The notes below the pieces were generated by a model that saw only the letters and a list, made by a program, of their open reading frames with translations, searched no databases and was not told the DNA's origin. From positions 36,699-100,698 of the forward strand of contig CAYOKH010000002.1 of assembly GCA_964404505.1 (NCBI GenBank): a stretch of DNA of 64,000 nt, given 5' to 3'. Source of the stretch: DAOMNN01 sp964404505 (GTDB taxonomy: Bacteria > Pseudomonadota > Gammaproteobacteria > Burkholderiales > Rhodocyclaceae). Made by a program: the position numbers and the translations under genes. Shown here piece by piece: positions 36,467-45,062 of the stretch; within the stretch, counting starts at the first letter, position 1; each line of letters begins with the position of its first letter.

Positions 36467-37462
36467 ATGATATCAAGATCGATCGAAGCCAATGTCGATT
36501 CACGTGCTGCGCCCTGTGCAGCGCGTGCCGACACCAAGTGGAGCGTGACCGATATCGCCGCGTTGTTCGAGCGCCCCCTGCTCGACCTGGTTTTCGATGC
36601 AAGCGTCGCACACCGCCAGCATTTCGCTGCGAACGAAGTGCAACGCTCGACCTTGCTGTCAATCAAGACCGGCGGCTGCTCGGAAGACTGCGGTTACTGC
36701 TCGCAGTCCGCACGCTACGACACCGGCCTGCGACCCGAGCGCCTGATGCCGCTTCAGGAGGTCATCGGGCACGCGCGCGCGGCCAAGGCAGGAGGTGCCT
36801 CGCGCTTCTGCATGGGTGCCGCCTGGCGCAGCCCCGCGGAAAAGGATCTGGGTCCGGTGCTGGAGATGATCAGCGAGGTCAGGAAAATCGGTCTTGAAAC
36901 GTGTGTAACCCTCGGCATGCTCCGGGATGGACAGGCCGAGGCATTGAAAGCAGCCGGTCTGGACTACTACAACCACAATATCGACACGGCGCCCGAGTAT
37001 TACGCAGAAGTCATCACCACCCATACGCTCGAGGACAGGCTGGACACCCTGACACGCGTACGCGAGGCCGGCATCAACCTCTGCTGCGGCGGCATCGTGG
37101 GCATGGGCGAAACCCGCCTTCAGCGCGCTGCGATGATCGCCCAGCTCGCCAACATGTCCCCTCCGCCCGAGTCCGTGCCCATCAACAACCTCGTTGCAGT
37201 ACCCGGGACTCCTCTTGCGCATGCGCATCCGCTCGATCCGTTCGAGTTCGTGCGTACCGTTGCCGTGGCACGCATCACGATGCCATCCAGCGTAGTGCGC
37301 CTGTCCGCCGGACGGCAACAGATGGGAGACGAACTGCAGGCACTGTGCTTCATGGCAGGCGCCAATTCCATCTTCCATGGCGACCGCCTGCTGACGACGG
37401 ACAATCCCGAGGTTGAGCGCGACGAGCGACTGTTCGAGCGCCTCGGTCTGCGCGCGGTCTGA
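36467..37462 (+). CDS. bioB: Biotin synthase
   Basis: Radical SAM enzyme that inserts sulfur into dethiobiotin. 331 residues. The 4Fe-4S motif GGCSEDCGYC gives Cys71, Cys75 and Cys78. Also seen: GASRFCMGAAWR, the YYNHNIDTAPEYY core, GGIVGMGET and the C-terminal SIFHGDRLLTT. The N terminus before KWSVTDIAALF is about 24 residues longer than in E. coli BioB. ATG at 36467 is the best start; an upstream in-frame ATG at 36377 lies against comF. bioC follows nine bases later. Confidence 0.96.
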   Translation: MISRSIEANVDSRAAPCAARADTKWSVTDIAALFERPLLDLVFDASVAHRQHFAANEVQRSTLLSIKTGGCSEDCGYCSQSARYDTGLRPERLMPLQEVIGHARAAKAGGASRFCMGAAWRSPAEKDLGPVLEMISEVRKIGLETCVTLGMLRDGQAEALKAAGLDYYNHNIDTAPEYYAEVITTHTLEDRLDTLTRVREAGINLCCGGIVGMGETRLQRAAMIAQLANMSPPPESVPINNLVAVPGTPLAHAHPLDPFEFVRTVAVARITMPSSVVRLSAGRQQMGDELQALCFMAGANSIFHGDRLLTTDNPEVERDERLFERLGLRAV

Positions 37463-37471
37463 CAAGCAGGC

Positions 37472-38353
37472 ATGAACGCCGACGCCGGTTTCGTGCTCGA
37501 CCGTACCCTGCTGCGCAGGCGCTTCGCGCACGCGGCCGGCACCTGTGACGAGGCCGCGGTTCTTGCGCGCGAAATCGCACGCCGCATGGACGAGCGGCTC
37601 GACTACATCCGCGTCGAGCCGCGGCGGATCGTGGATCTCGGATGCGGCACCGGGGCCGACCTCGGTCTGCTCGAGAAGCGCTACCCGGAAGCACTGCGCA
37701 TCGGTATCGACTGGGCGTTACCCATGCTCGAACGCGCGCACGCAAGGCCTGGACTGCTCGCCCGGCTTTTCAAACGCGGTGCGCGCCGTCCGGCACTCGC
37801 ATGCGCCGACGCCAGCGCACTGCCCCTCGCAGGCGCGAGCGTGTCGATGGTGTGGTCGAATCTCATGCTCAACTGGCTCAGCGACCCGTTTCCGGTCTTC
37901 TCCGAGATGCATCGTGTGCTCGAAGTCGGTGGCGTGGCAATGTTCTCGACCCTCGGCCCGGACACGCTCAAGGAGCTTCGTGCGGCTCTGCCCGACATGC
38001 GCGGTGACCGCGTCCATCGCTTCATGGACATGCACGACCTGGGCGACGCGCTGGTGCAGGCCGGATTCTCGGATCCAGTGATGGACATGGAGGTCGTGAC
38101 GATGACTTACACCGACATCGACGACCTGCTGCGCGACTTGCGCCTGTCTGGAACCAACAATGCCAGTGCAGCACGACCGCGCGGCCTGAGTGGCAAGAAT
38201 GAATGGCGGACTGCGCGGCAAGTGCTGGAAACGATGCGCGAAAACGGGCGCATTCCGATTACGTTCGAAGTCGTACAGGGGCATGCGTGGAAGGCCCGGC
38301 CGAAGTCCATTGCGGACGGTCGGGCCGTGGTCCGCTTCGAGAAGCGGACATGA
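37472..38353 (+). CDS. bioC: Malonyl-ACP O-methyltransferase BioC
   Basis: SAM-dependent methyltransferase that methylates malonyl-ACP to start pimelate synthesis for biotin. 293 residues. SAM motif I reads VDLGCGTGADLG; motif II region CADASALPLAGASVSMVWSN; FSTLGPDTLKELR is typical of BioC. The N terminus FVLDRTLLRRRFAHAAGTCDE also matches the family. It begins nine bases after bioB, and its stop overlaps the next gene (ATGA). Other biotin genes (bioF, bioA, bioD) are not in the window. Confidence 0.93.
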   Translation: MNADAGFVLDRTLLRRRFAHAAGTCDEAAVLAREIARRMDERLDYIRVEPRRIVDLGCGTGADLGLLEKRYPEALRIGIDWALPMLERAHARPGLLARLFKRGARRPALACADASALPLAGASVSMVWSNLMLNWLSDPFPVFSEMHRVLEVGGVAMFSTLGPDTLKELRAALPDMRGDRVHRFMDMHDLGDALVQAGFSDPVMDMEVVTMTYTDIDDLLRDLRLSGTNNASAARPRGLSGKNEWRTARQVLETMRENGRIPITFEVVQGHAWKARPKSIADGRAVVRFEKRT

Positions 38354-38994
38354 CCACGATCACCTGGCTGTTCGATCTGGACAACACGCTGCACAACGCA
38401 AGCGCGCACATCTTTCCGCACATCAACCGCAGCATGACCGCATACCTGCAGGAGCACCTATCCTTGAGCGCCGAGGAGGCGAATGCCCTGCGCCTGCATT
38501 ACTGGCATCGCTACGGCGCCACGCTGCTTGGCCTGATGCGCCACCATGGCACGGATCCACGCCACTTCCTCGAGGAAACCCACCGCTTCGACGAACTGGA
38601 CCGGCTCATGGTGTTCGACCGGGCGCTGCGCGGGGTGCTGCGTCAGCTGCCGGGGCGCAAGATCGTCTTTTCCAACGGTCCCCAGCGCTATGCACGCGCG
38701 GTCATTGGCGTGATGGGTATCCGCCGTCACTTTCACGATGTGTTCGGCATCGAACAGATGCACTTCCATCCCAAGCCAGGAGTTCAGGCCTTCCGCCATC
38801 TGCTCCGGGATCACCGCCTTCACCCCAATCGCTGCGTCCTCGTGGAGGATTCGGCGGCGAACCTTCGCACCGCAAAACGCCTCGGAATGAAGACCGTCCT
38901 GGTCAGCCGCGGGCTCGGCCAGCCCGCCTACGTCGACCTGAAGATCGACTCGATTCTGGACCTGCGTCGGGCCGCCGGACGACTGATCGCGTGA
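38350..38994 (+). CDS. HAD-family hydrolase, pyrimidine 5'-nucleotidase type
   Basis: HAD phosphatase of 214 residues, resembling the SDT1/YjjG-like pyrimidine 5'-nucleotidase group. Motif I FDLDNTLHN, motif II IVFSNGP, motif III Lys in FHPKPGVQ, motif IV VEDSAANL. The helical cap domain (about 15-95) has YWHRYGATLLGLMRHHGTDP. The gene overlaps bioC by four bases, so translation is coupled; whether it has a role in biotin synthesis is unknown. Physiological substrate uncertain. Confidence 0.9.
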   Translation: MTTITWLFDLDNTLHNASAHIFPHINRSMTAYLQEHLSLSAEEANALRLHYWHRYGATLLGLMRHHGTDPRHFLEETHRFDELDRLMVFDRALRGVLRQLPGRKIVFSNGPQRYARAVIGVMGIRRHFHDVFGIEQMHFHPKPGVQAFRHLLRDHRLHPNRCVLVEDSAANLRTAKRLGMKTVLVSRGLGQPAYVDLKIDSILDLRRAAGRLIA

Positions 38995-39013
38995 ACTCCG
39001 CGGCGCGCGCGCC

Positions 39014-40030
39014 TCAGGCCGCCGCCTTCAACCAGCGTGCCGCATCGAGCGCAAAATAGGTCAGGACACCGTCGGCACCCGCACGCTTGAAGGCGAGCAG
39101 CGTCTCCATCACGCACGCCTGCTCCGCCAGCCAGCCGTTCGCGATGGCGGCCTTCAGCATCGCATATTCCCCGCTGACCTGATAGACGTAGGTCGGCACC
39201 TGGAGCTCCGTCTTGACCCGACGCACGATGTCCAGGTAGGGCAGCCCCGGCTTGACCATGAACATGTCGGCACCTTCGGCGATATCGAGGGCGACTTCGC
39301 GAAGCGCCTCGTCAGAATTGGCGGGGTCCATCTGGTACGTGTACTTGTTGCCGCCTGCCAGATTTCCTGCCGACCCTACGGCGTCGCGAAACGGGCCGTA
39401 GAAACTTGAAGCGTACTTGGCCGAATAGGCAAGGATGCGGGTATGAATATGGCCGTCAGCTTCGAGTTCCGCACGAATCCGCGCAACGCGACCGTCCATC
39501 ATGTCCGAGGGCGCGACGACATCCACTCCGGCCTGCGCATGGCACAAGGCCTGTTTCGCGAGTGCATCGAGGGTCTCGTCATTGAGAACGTAGCCGCGCG
39601 GGTCATCGGGATCGATGAGCCCGTCCTGCCCGTGGCTCGTGTAGGGGTCGAGCGCCACGTCGGTGATCACCCCGAGTTCGGGAAAGCGTGCCTTCAGCAA
39701 CTGCACCACGCGCGGCACCAATCCGTCCGGATTCCACGCTTCCTCTGCTCCCAGACTCTTCACATCCGCCCCGATCACCGGAAACAGCGCCAACGCAGGC
39801 ACTCCGAGATTCATGGCCTCCTCGGCGACGTGGAGCAGATTGTCGGGCGATACCCTATTTACGCCCGGCATCGACGGAACCGGCTCGGTCTGGTCACGCC
39901 CTTCGAGCACGAACACGGGGTAGATGAGATCGTCGGCGGACAGGCGGGCTTCACGCATCAATCGGCGCGAAAACTCGTCCCGTCGCATCCGCCGCATCCG
40001 AATTGCTGGAAAACCACCGTTCGGTCGCAT
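39014..40030 (-). CDS. hemB: Porphobilinogen synthase
   Basis: Condenses two 5-aminolevulinate molecules into porphobilinogen for haem. 338 residues. Active-site lysines are in AYSAKYASSFYGPFRDA and MVKPGLPYLDIV. The metal site reads DVALDPYTSHGQDGL with Asp in place of the Cys cluster of zinc enzymes, so it is the Mg2+-dependent bacterial class. Two in-frame ATGs stand at 40036 and 40030; the second has AGGA at a better distance. engB lies upstream on the same strand with 202 bases between. Confidence 0.95.
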   Translation of the reverse strand: MRPNGGFPAIRMRRMRRDEFSRRLMREARLSADDLIYPVFVLEGRDQTEPVPSMPGVNRVSPDNLLHVAEEAMNLGVPALALFPVIGADVKSLGAEEAWNPDGLVPRVVQLLKARFPELGVITDVALDPYTSHGQDGLIDPDDPRGYVLNDETLDALAKQALCHAQAGVDVVAPSDMMDGRVARIRAELEADGHIHTRILAYSAKYASSFYGPFRDAVGSAGNLAGGNKYTYQMDPANSDEALREVALDIAEGADMFMVKPGLPYLDIVRRVKTELQVPTYVYQVSGEYAMLKAAIANGWLAEQACVMETLLAFKRAGADGVLTYFALDAARWLKAAA

Positions 40031-40058
40031 TGTCATTCCTGTTCCGGTATGTGAGTCA

Positions 40059-40078
40059 CTCCGGCCTGAAGGCCGGAG
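40059..40078 (-). other. GC-rich hairpin in the hemB leader
   Basis: CTCCGGCC, loop of four, GGCCGGAG; a second stem GGAGCC/GGCTCC follows at 40098-40112. No T run on either strand. They lie in the 202-base region between engB and hemB and could be leader structures of hemB. Confidence 0.4.
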
Positions 40079-40232
40079 CTCCCCGCTACAATTCAGTGGA
40101 GCCTTCGGCTCCGATTACGCTTGTCGCGCTTGCCCCGGCATGACTGCCGTGGCTGCGCTCGACCCGTTGTCACAATTTGAAATACCTTGACTGATCTGGT
40201 CGGGAACTTCCCCGGGGAGCTCGAATCTCATA

Positions 40233-40982
40233 TTACGGATGGGCCAAGCCATCCCCCGCTTTCCCTCCCTGAGCGGGTGCCTTTGACAAGGCGTTGTTCC
40301 GCCCCGGGCTTTCTTCCCCTTGAGCCCGGGGTTTTTCTTTTTCACGTGCGGCCTCGCGAGACCCCGTCGGGACCTCGGCAACAGCCACGGGAAGTCCCAG
40401 CCAGCGCGAAATCACACGCTCGACTTCGTCCCCGCCGGTCTTCTTGAGGCTGGAAAACAACTGCACGCTTACCTGATCGCCCATGCGGGCAAGCTCGCGC
40501 TGCACGAACGCACGCGCCGCGGCGGCCTCGTTGCGCGACAGCTTGTCGCTCTTGGTCAGCAGTATGTGGATCGGGCGGCCCGTCGGCAGGAACCAGCCAA
40601 TCATCTGGCGATCGAGCTCGGTCAGCGGATGGCGACTATCCATGATCAACACCATCCCGATCAGGTTCTCGCGCTTCCTCAGGTAGGTCTCGAGCAGATT
40701 CTGCCACTTGCGCCGGATGCTCTCGGGAACCTTGGCATAGCCGTAGCCTGGCAGATCGACGAGGGCTGCACCGCAGTCGAGGCGAAAGAAGTTGATGAGT
40801 TGGGTTCGGCCCGGCGTCTTGGATACGTAGGCCAGCCGGGTGTGCCCGGCCAGTGTATTTATCGCACTCGACTTGCCCGCGTTGGAGCGGCCGGCGAACG
40901 CAATCTCGGGACCTACGGGCGGCGGCAGGCTTCCGGCCTTGGCGATCGAGATTTCGAAGCGTGCATTGCGGAAGATCGGCAT
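40233..40982 (-). CDS. engB: Ribosome biogenesis GTPase EngB/YihA with unusual tail
   Basis: GTPase needed for 50S subunit assembly and cell division. G1 AGRSNAGKSSAINTL, G3 VDLPGYGYAKVP, G4 LTKSDK and G5 FSSLKK are present. 249 residues, against about 200-210 for the family; the core ends at SRWLGLP, and about 51 further residues (rich in Gly, Ala, Glu, Lys) are encoded over a set of inverted repeats that on the plus strand look like a structured RNA with a terminator. The start at 40982 gives the conserved N terminus; an earlier in-frame ATG is outside the homologous part. Confidence 0.94.
   Translation of the reverse strand: MPIFRNARFEISIAKAGSLPPPVGPEIAFAGRSNAGKSSAINTLAGHTRLAYVSKTPGRTQLINFFRLDCGAALVDLPGYGYAKVPESIRRKWQNLLETYLRKRENLIGMVLIMDSRHPLTELDRQMIGWFLPTGRPIHILLTKSDKLSRNEAAAARAFVQRELARMGDQVSVQLFSSLKKTGGDEVERVISRWLGLPVAVAEVPTGSREAAREKEKPRAQGEESPGRNNALSKAPAQGGKAGDGLAHP
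40237..40342 (+). ncRNA. Candidate structured small RNA, antisense to the engB 3' end
   Basis: Four perfect stems follow one another on the plus strand: GGATGG/CCATCC (40237-40254), CCCGCT/AGCGGG (40255-40277), GCCTT/AAGGC with a TGAC loop (40279-40292), and CCCCGGGCT/AGCCCGGGG (40302-40331) followed by TTTTTCTTTTT (40332-40342). The last is a textbook intrinsic terminator and points in the plus direction, where no protein gene precedes it. The 5' end is unknown; a weak promoter-like TTGTCA stands at 40167-40172. No known RNA family was recognised. Confidence 0.45.
40302..40342 (+). terminator. Strong intrinsic terminator inside the engB tail, opposite strand
   Basis: Nine-base perfect GC-rich stem with a 12-base loop and an interrupted run of ten T. 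The complementary direction has no T run, so it ends a plus-strand transcript, not engB. Confidence 0.8.
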
Positions 40983-41103
40983 GGAGACAGTATCTGCGGG
41001 GCGGCTGAGTCGGGGCGAAAACCCGACTGCATCGCGCAAATACGGGTTCTTGTTATAGAATACCAAGTTTGAGATTATCACTCACGGCTTTTCCGAGGAC
41101 ACT

Positions 41104-41724
41104 ATGATAAAGCGTTCCCTGCTGCTTTCGTTGCTGCTGGTTGCAGGCGGCCTGCAGGCCCAGGCCCCCGACCTCGACAAGGCAAGGCAGATTTCAGAAT
41201 CACTCTGCGGTGCCTGCCATGGCGTGGACGGCAACAGCTTGCTGGCGGCCAATCCGAAACTTGCAGGACAGATTCCGGAATATCTCTACAAGCAGCTGAA
41301 CGACTATCAGTCCGTTGACGGAAGGCCCCCCGCGCGCGAGGACGCTGTCATGAACGCGATGGTTGCCAGTCTGGACGATGCCGACAAGAGATCGCTCGCC
41401 GCCTACTTCGCAGGCCAGGAATTGCAGCCCGAGGCCGCCGCGAACCGCGACACGATCGAACTCGGCCAGCAGATCTGGCGCGGAGGTATCGCCGCGAAGG
41501 GAGTCCCTGCCTGCGCCGCATGCCACGGCCCGGCTGGCAACGGCATTCCGGCAGAATATCCCCGCGTCTCCGGGCAGTATGCCGATTACATGTTGACGCA
41601 GCTCAAGTCTTTCCGCGACGGCGGCCGCGCCAACGACCCCAACGAGATGATGCGCATGATCGCACTGAAGATGACCGATCCGGAAATGAAGGCCGTCGCC
41701 GATTTCGCCGCTGGCCTTCGCTGA
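41104..41724 (+). CDS. Cytochrome c4, dihaem
   Basis: Periplasmic electron carrier of 206 residues with a signal peptide (to about LQAQA) and two class I cytochrome domains. Haem-binding motifs are CGACH and CAACH; axial Met residues are in the second half of each domain (VMNAMVASL, NEMMRMIALKM). It donates electrons to terminal oxidases in related bacteria. Divergent from engB, the usual arrangement in beta- and gammaproteobacteria. Its own terminator follows. Confidence 0.93.
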   Translation: MIKRSLLLSLLLVAGGLQAQAPDLDKARQISESLCGACHGVDGNSLLAANPKLAGQIPEYLYKQLNDYQSVDGRPPAREDAVMNAMVASLDDADKRSLAAYFAGQELQPEAAANRDTIELGQQIWRGGIAAKGVPACAACHGPAGNGIPAEYPRVSGQYADYMLTQLKSFRDGGRANDPNEMMRMIALKMTDPEMKAVADFAAGLR

Positions 41725-41775
41725 CGCACCACAGGGGTCGTGAAGGATCTTCACCGCCGCGGGCGGCGGGAGCGA

Positions 41776-41799
41776 GGGGTGGCGGGTCCACCCCTTTTT
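41776..41799 (+). terminator. Intrinsic terminator after cytochrome c4
   Basis: GGGGTGG, loop of five, CCACCCC, then TTTTT; 51 bases after the stop codon. Confidence 0.85.
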
Positions 41800-41909
41800 C
41801 CTGCCTGCATCAGCGGCGAAGCTTGTTGGCAATGGTGCCCGGCTGCGGCATAGTCGGCCGGATCGACGATAATGTCTGCCACCCGGACTTCCGCCATTAC
41901 GGAACGACA

Positions 41910-43163
41910 ATGCAAGCCACGCACAGACCGTCCCCAGCTGCCCGCGCGCCCTCTCTTGGCGTGACCGAGGCCCGCAATGCGATACTGGATCGCCTGGCCC
42001 CGATCACGGGTCGGGAGTACGTCACCGTGCGCAACGCCCTCGGTCGCGTTCTCGCCGCCGACGTCATCGCGCCGTACAATGTCCCGGCCCATGACAATTC
42101 CGCCATGGACGGCTATGCAGTACGTTTTGCAGATCTTTCCGGCGCAGGTGAGACCACCCTCGACGTGGTCGGCTCGGCGTTTGCCGGAAAGCCGTTCTCC
42201 GGCATCGTCAGCGCGGGACAGGCCGTACGCATCATGACCGGCGCCCCGATTCCGCAGGGCGCCGACACGATCGTCATGCAGGAGGTAGCCCGCAGCGATG
42301 GTGGACGCGTATTGATTCCTTCCGGACAGGCCGTCAGCCAGAACGTGCGCCGTGCCGGCGAGGATCTCGTCGCCGGGGGCGTCGCCATACCGGCCGGCAA
42401 GACGTGCGGACCGGCGGAACTTGGCTTGATCGCATCGCTCGGCATTGCCGAAGTGGCCACGTACAGGCGACTGAGAGTCGCATTTTTCTCCACCGGGGAC
42501 GAGTTGGCGTCGATCGGCAAGCCCCTTGTCGCCGGCGAGGTCTATGACAGTAATCGCTACACCCTTTTCGGTGCGCTGTCGCGTCTTGGATGCGAGATGC
42601 TTGACATGGGCGTGGTGCGCGACGATCCGGACAGCCTGGAAGCGGCATTCCGGGGCGCATCCGAGAACGCGGACGTAATCCTGACCAGCGGTGGCGTTTC
42701 GGTCGGCGAAGCCGATTTCGTGCGCGAACTGGTCAATCGCCTCGGCGAGGTCGCCTTCTGGAAGATCGACATCAAACCTGGCCGCCCAATGGCCTTCGGA
42801 CGGGTCGGCAATGCCTGGATGTTCGGGCTTCCCGGCAACCCGGTAGCCGTGATGGTGACCTATTACCAGTTCGTGCATGAAGCCCTGCTCAAGCTTTCCG
42901 GCGTCGCCCCACTGCCCAGGGCCGTGCTGTTCGAGGCGATTTGCACGGATGCGATAGCGAAGCGCCCGGGGCGGCGGGAGTTCCTGCGCGGGCGCCTGTC
43001 GCGCGCGGAGGGGCAGTTGCACGTGGCGCTGACGGGGGCACAGGGCTCGGGCGTGCTCAAGTCGATGTCCGATGCTGACTGCTTCATCGTGCTGCCCGAG
43101 GATTGCGGCGATGTCCCCGCCGGCGCACCCGTCCTCGTGCAGGCGTTTCACGGACTGATGTAG
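41910..43163 (+). CDS. moeA: Molybdopterin molybdenumtransferase
   Basis: Inserts molybdenum into adenylylated molybdopterin. 417 residues, normal for MoeA. Conserved: YNVPAHDNSAMDGYAVR, IMTGAPIPQGADTIV, VFSTGDEL-like FFSTGDEL, YDSNRYTL, ILTSGGVSVGEADF, KPGRPMAFG and GLPGNPVAV. The start at 41910 follows GGAACGACA; a longer upstream frame is a shadow over the cytochrome gene and its terminator. GATAAT at 41868-41873 is a possible -10 box. rpiA follows after 46 bases. Confidence 0.95.
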   Translation: MQATHRPSPAARAPSLGVTEARNAILDRLAPITGREYVTVRNALGRVLAADVIAPYNVPAHDNSAMDGYAVRFADLSGAGETTLDVVGSAFAGKPFSGIVSAGQAVRIMTGAPIPQGADTIVMQEVARSDGGRVLIPSGQAVSQNVRRAGEDLVAGGVAIPAGKTCGPAELGLIASLGIAEVATYRRLRVAFFSTGDELASIGKPLVAGEVYDSNRYTLFGALSRLGCEMLDMGVVRDDPDSLEAAFRGASENADVILTSGGVSVGEADFVRELVNRLGEVAFWKIDIKPGRPMAFGRVGNAWMFGLPGNPVAVMVTYYQFVHEALLKLSGVAPLPRAVLFEAICTDAIAKRPGRREFLRGRLSRAEGQLHVALTGAQGSGVLKSMSDADCFIVLPEDCGDVPAGAPVLVQAFHGLM

Positions 43164-43209
43164 ACCCCGGCCCCGTATCGGACGCAACCACGCACAACGG
43201 ACATCGAAC

Positions 43210-43872
43210 ATGACCCAGGACGAACTCAAGAAGGCTGCGGCGCTGGCAGCGCTCGAATATGTCGAAGAAGGCAGCGTGGTAGGCGTTGGTACCGGATCGA
43301 CGGTCAACCATTTCATCGACGGCCTGGCAACGATCCGCGATCGTGTCGTCGCAGCGGTCTCCAGCTCCGAGGCCAGCAGCGACAGATTACGCAGCCACAG
43401 AATAGCGGTGATCGACCTTAATGACGTCACGGATCTGCCCGTCTATGTGGACGGTGCAGACGAGATCGACGGGGGATTTTGCATGATCAAGGGTGGCGGC
43501 GGCGCGCTCACGCGGGAGAAGATCGTGGCCGCGGTCGCAACCCGATTCATCTGCATCTGCGATGCGAGCAAGCGTGTCGAGTTTCTTGGCGGTTACCCGC
43601 TTCCGGTGGAAGTCATACCCATGGCGAGGGCCTACGTCGAGCGCGAACTGACCCGTCTGGGCGGCAGTCCCGTCCTGCGTGAGGGATTCGTGACCGACAA
43701 CGGCAATCTCATCCTCGACGTGCATGGACTGCGCCTGCCCGCGCCGACGGCAATGGAATCCGAGATCAATCAGATCGTGGGGGTCGTCACAAATGGCATC
43801 TTTGCCCGACGCGGGGCGGACTTGCTCCTTCTCGCGACACCGGACGGGGTCGAACGCCACGTCGCCACCTGA
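43210..43872 (+). CDS. rpiA: Ribose-5-phosphate isomerase A
   Basis: Interconverts ribose 5-phosphate and ribulose 5-phosphate in the pentose phosphate and Calvin pathways. 220 residues. VGVGTGSTVNHFIDGL, SSEASSDRL, the catalytic YVDGADEIDGGFCMIKGGGGALTREKIVA region and GNLILDVHG are present. In an autotroph this enzyme would feed phosphoribulokinase, whose gene is also in the window. ATG 43210. Confidence 0.96.
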   Translation: MTQDELKKAAALAALEYVEEGSVVGVGTGSTVNHFIDGLATIRDRVVAAVSSSEASSDRLRSHRIAVIDLNDVTDLPVYVDGADEIDGGFCMIKGGGGALTREKIVAAVATRFICICDASKRVEFLGGYPLPVEVIPMARAYVERELTRLGGSPVLREGFVTDNGNLILDVHGLRLPAPTAMESEINQIVGVVTNGIFARRGADLLLLATPDGVERHVAT

Positions 43873-43891
43873 CGTCCCCGTGCACGGGACG
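43873..43891 (+). other. Hairpin between rpiA and phoU
   Basis: CGTCCC, seven bases, GGGACG directly after the rpiA stop. No T run; weak terminator or stabilising stem. Confidence 0.4.
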
Positions 43892-43969
43892 AATCGCGGA
43901 CGTGCGGTAGGCATGCAACAAAATCGTCACACTTCGCTGGTAGTCTCGCCGCACAGGAACAACACGACG

Positions 43970-44677
43970 ATGAACATGACAAAACACACCTTCGCACAAT
44001 TCGACACCGAACTGGATGATCTGCGCCGACGAGTGGTGATGATGGGTGAACTCGTGTGCCGGCAGGTCGTGCGCGCGGTCGATGGCCTGACCGGCAACGA
44101 CATGACGCTGATTGATGAAGTGATCGACACGGAGAAGGTGGTCAACCGCAAGGAGATCGAACTCGACGAACTGTGCATTCAGTTGATCGCGCGCCACGCT
44201 CCTGCGGCCAGCGACCTGCGGCTGCTGATGACGATCATGCAGATGATCACGGATCTCGAGCGTGTCGGCGACGAAGCCAAGAAGATTGCGAAAGCCGCCC
44301 GACCCATCATCGAATCCGAGGCCGCCTTCGTACCGAAAGTCGAGTTGCGTCACGTCTCCAACATGGCAGTCGGCATGCTCAACAACGCACTCGACTGCTT
44401 CGTGCGTCAGGATCCTTCGGCCGTCGCAGACATTCTGCGGCAGGACAAGGAAGTCGATGCAATCTTCAAGGGCATCATCCGCCAGCTCGCAACTTTCATG
44501 ATGGAAGACCCCCGCCTGATAACGCGCTCACTCGACGTTCTTTTCATCGCGAAGTCGATCGAACGCGTCGGAGATCACGCGACCAACATCGCCGAACACG
44601 TCGTGTACATGGTCAAGGGCCGCGACGTGCGCCATGTGGGCGTCGACAAGGTCGAAAAGGAAACGCGCGGGGAATAG
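43970..44677 (+). CDS. phoU: Phosphate signalling protein PhoU
   Basis: Negative regulator linking the Pst transporter to the PhoR/PhoB system. 235 residues, two three-helix bundles. Each has the metal-binding signature: LMTIMQMITDLERVGDEAKKIA and the second-half VLFIAKSIERVGDHATNIAEHV. No pst or phoBR genes are nearby, which is unusual but not rare. The start at 43970 follows ACAGGAAC; ATG 43976 is an alternative. Converges with yggX. Confidence 0.94.
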   Translation: MNMTKHTFAQFDTELDDLRRRVVMMGELVCRQVVRAVDGLTGNDMTLIDEVIDTEKVVNRKEIELDELCIQLIARHAPAASDLRLLMTIMQMITDLERVGDEAKKIAKAARPIIESEAAFVPKVELRHVSNMAVGMLNNALDCFVRQDPSAVADILRQDKEVDAIFKGIIRQLATFMMEDPRLITRSLDVLFIAKSIERVGDHATNIAEHVVYMVKGRDVRHVGVDKVEKETRGE

Positions 44678-44785
44678 CATCCATTCCGGCCGCAGGCACT
44701 GCCGCGAGTGGCGGCCTCAGCCCTGTTGGTGCACGTTGCGCTGCCCGCCGACCCGGCACCACGACGAGGCGGTAACCCCCGTCCG

Positions 44786-45058
44786 TCAGCGTTCGGGCGG
44801 AACGTAACCGCTGACACCATCCGCACCTTCCCCGAAAAAATGCTTCTCCATCTGCTCGCTCAGATATTTGCGCGCACGCGCATCCATCAGGTTGAGCCGG
44901 TTCTCGTTGATCAGCATGGTCTGATACTTCACCCATTGCTGCCAGGCATCCTTCGAGACATTCTCGAAAATACGCTTCCCCAGCGCTCCCGGAACAGGCG
45001 GAAGATCCAGCCCTTCCGCTTCACGACCGAGCTTGACGCAGTTCACCATACGAGCCAT
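44786..45058 (-). CDS. yggX: Fe(2+)-trafficking protein YggX
   Basis: Small protein of 90 residues that protects iron-sulfur clusters from oxidative damage. The family core CVKLGREAEGLDLPP, GKRIFENVSKDAWQQWVKYQTMLINE and the C-terminal YVPPE are all present, with the conserved Cys7. A GAGGATTGAAGAA ribosome binding region precedes ATG 45058. Only four bases separate it from the diguanylate cyclase stop, so it ends that operon. Confidence 0.95.
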   Translation of the reverse strand: MARMVNCVKLGREAEGLDLPPVPGALGKRIFENVSKDAWQQWVKYQTMLINENRLNLMDARARKYLSEQMEKHFFGEGADGVSGYVPPER

Positions 45059-45062
45059 TTCT

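Noticed and set aside
40190..40342. Assignment of the structured region to 6S RNA, SRP RNA or tmRNA
   Set aside because: None of the conserved sequence elements I know for these RNAs is present; left as an unassigned candidate.
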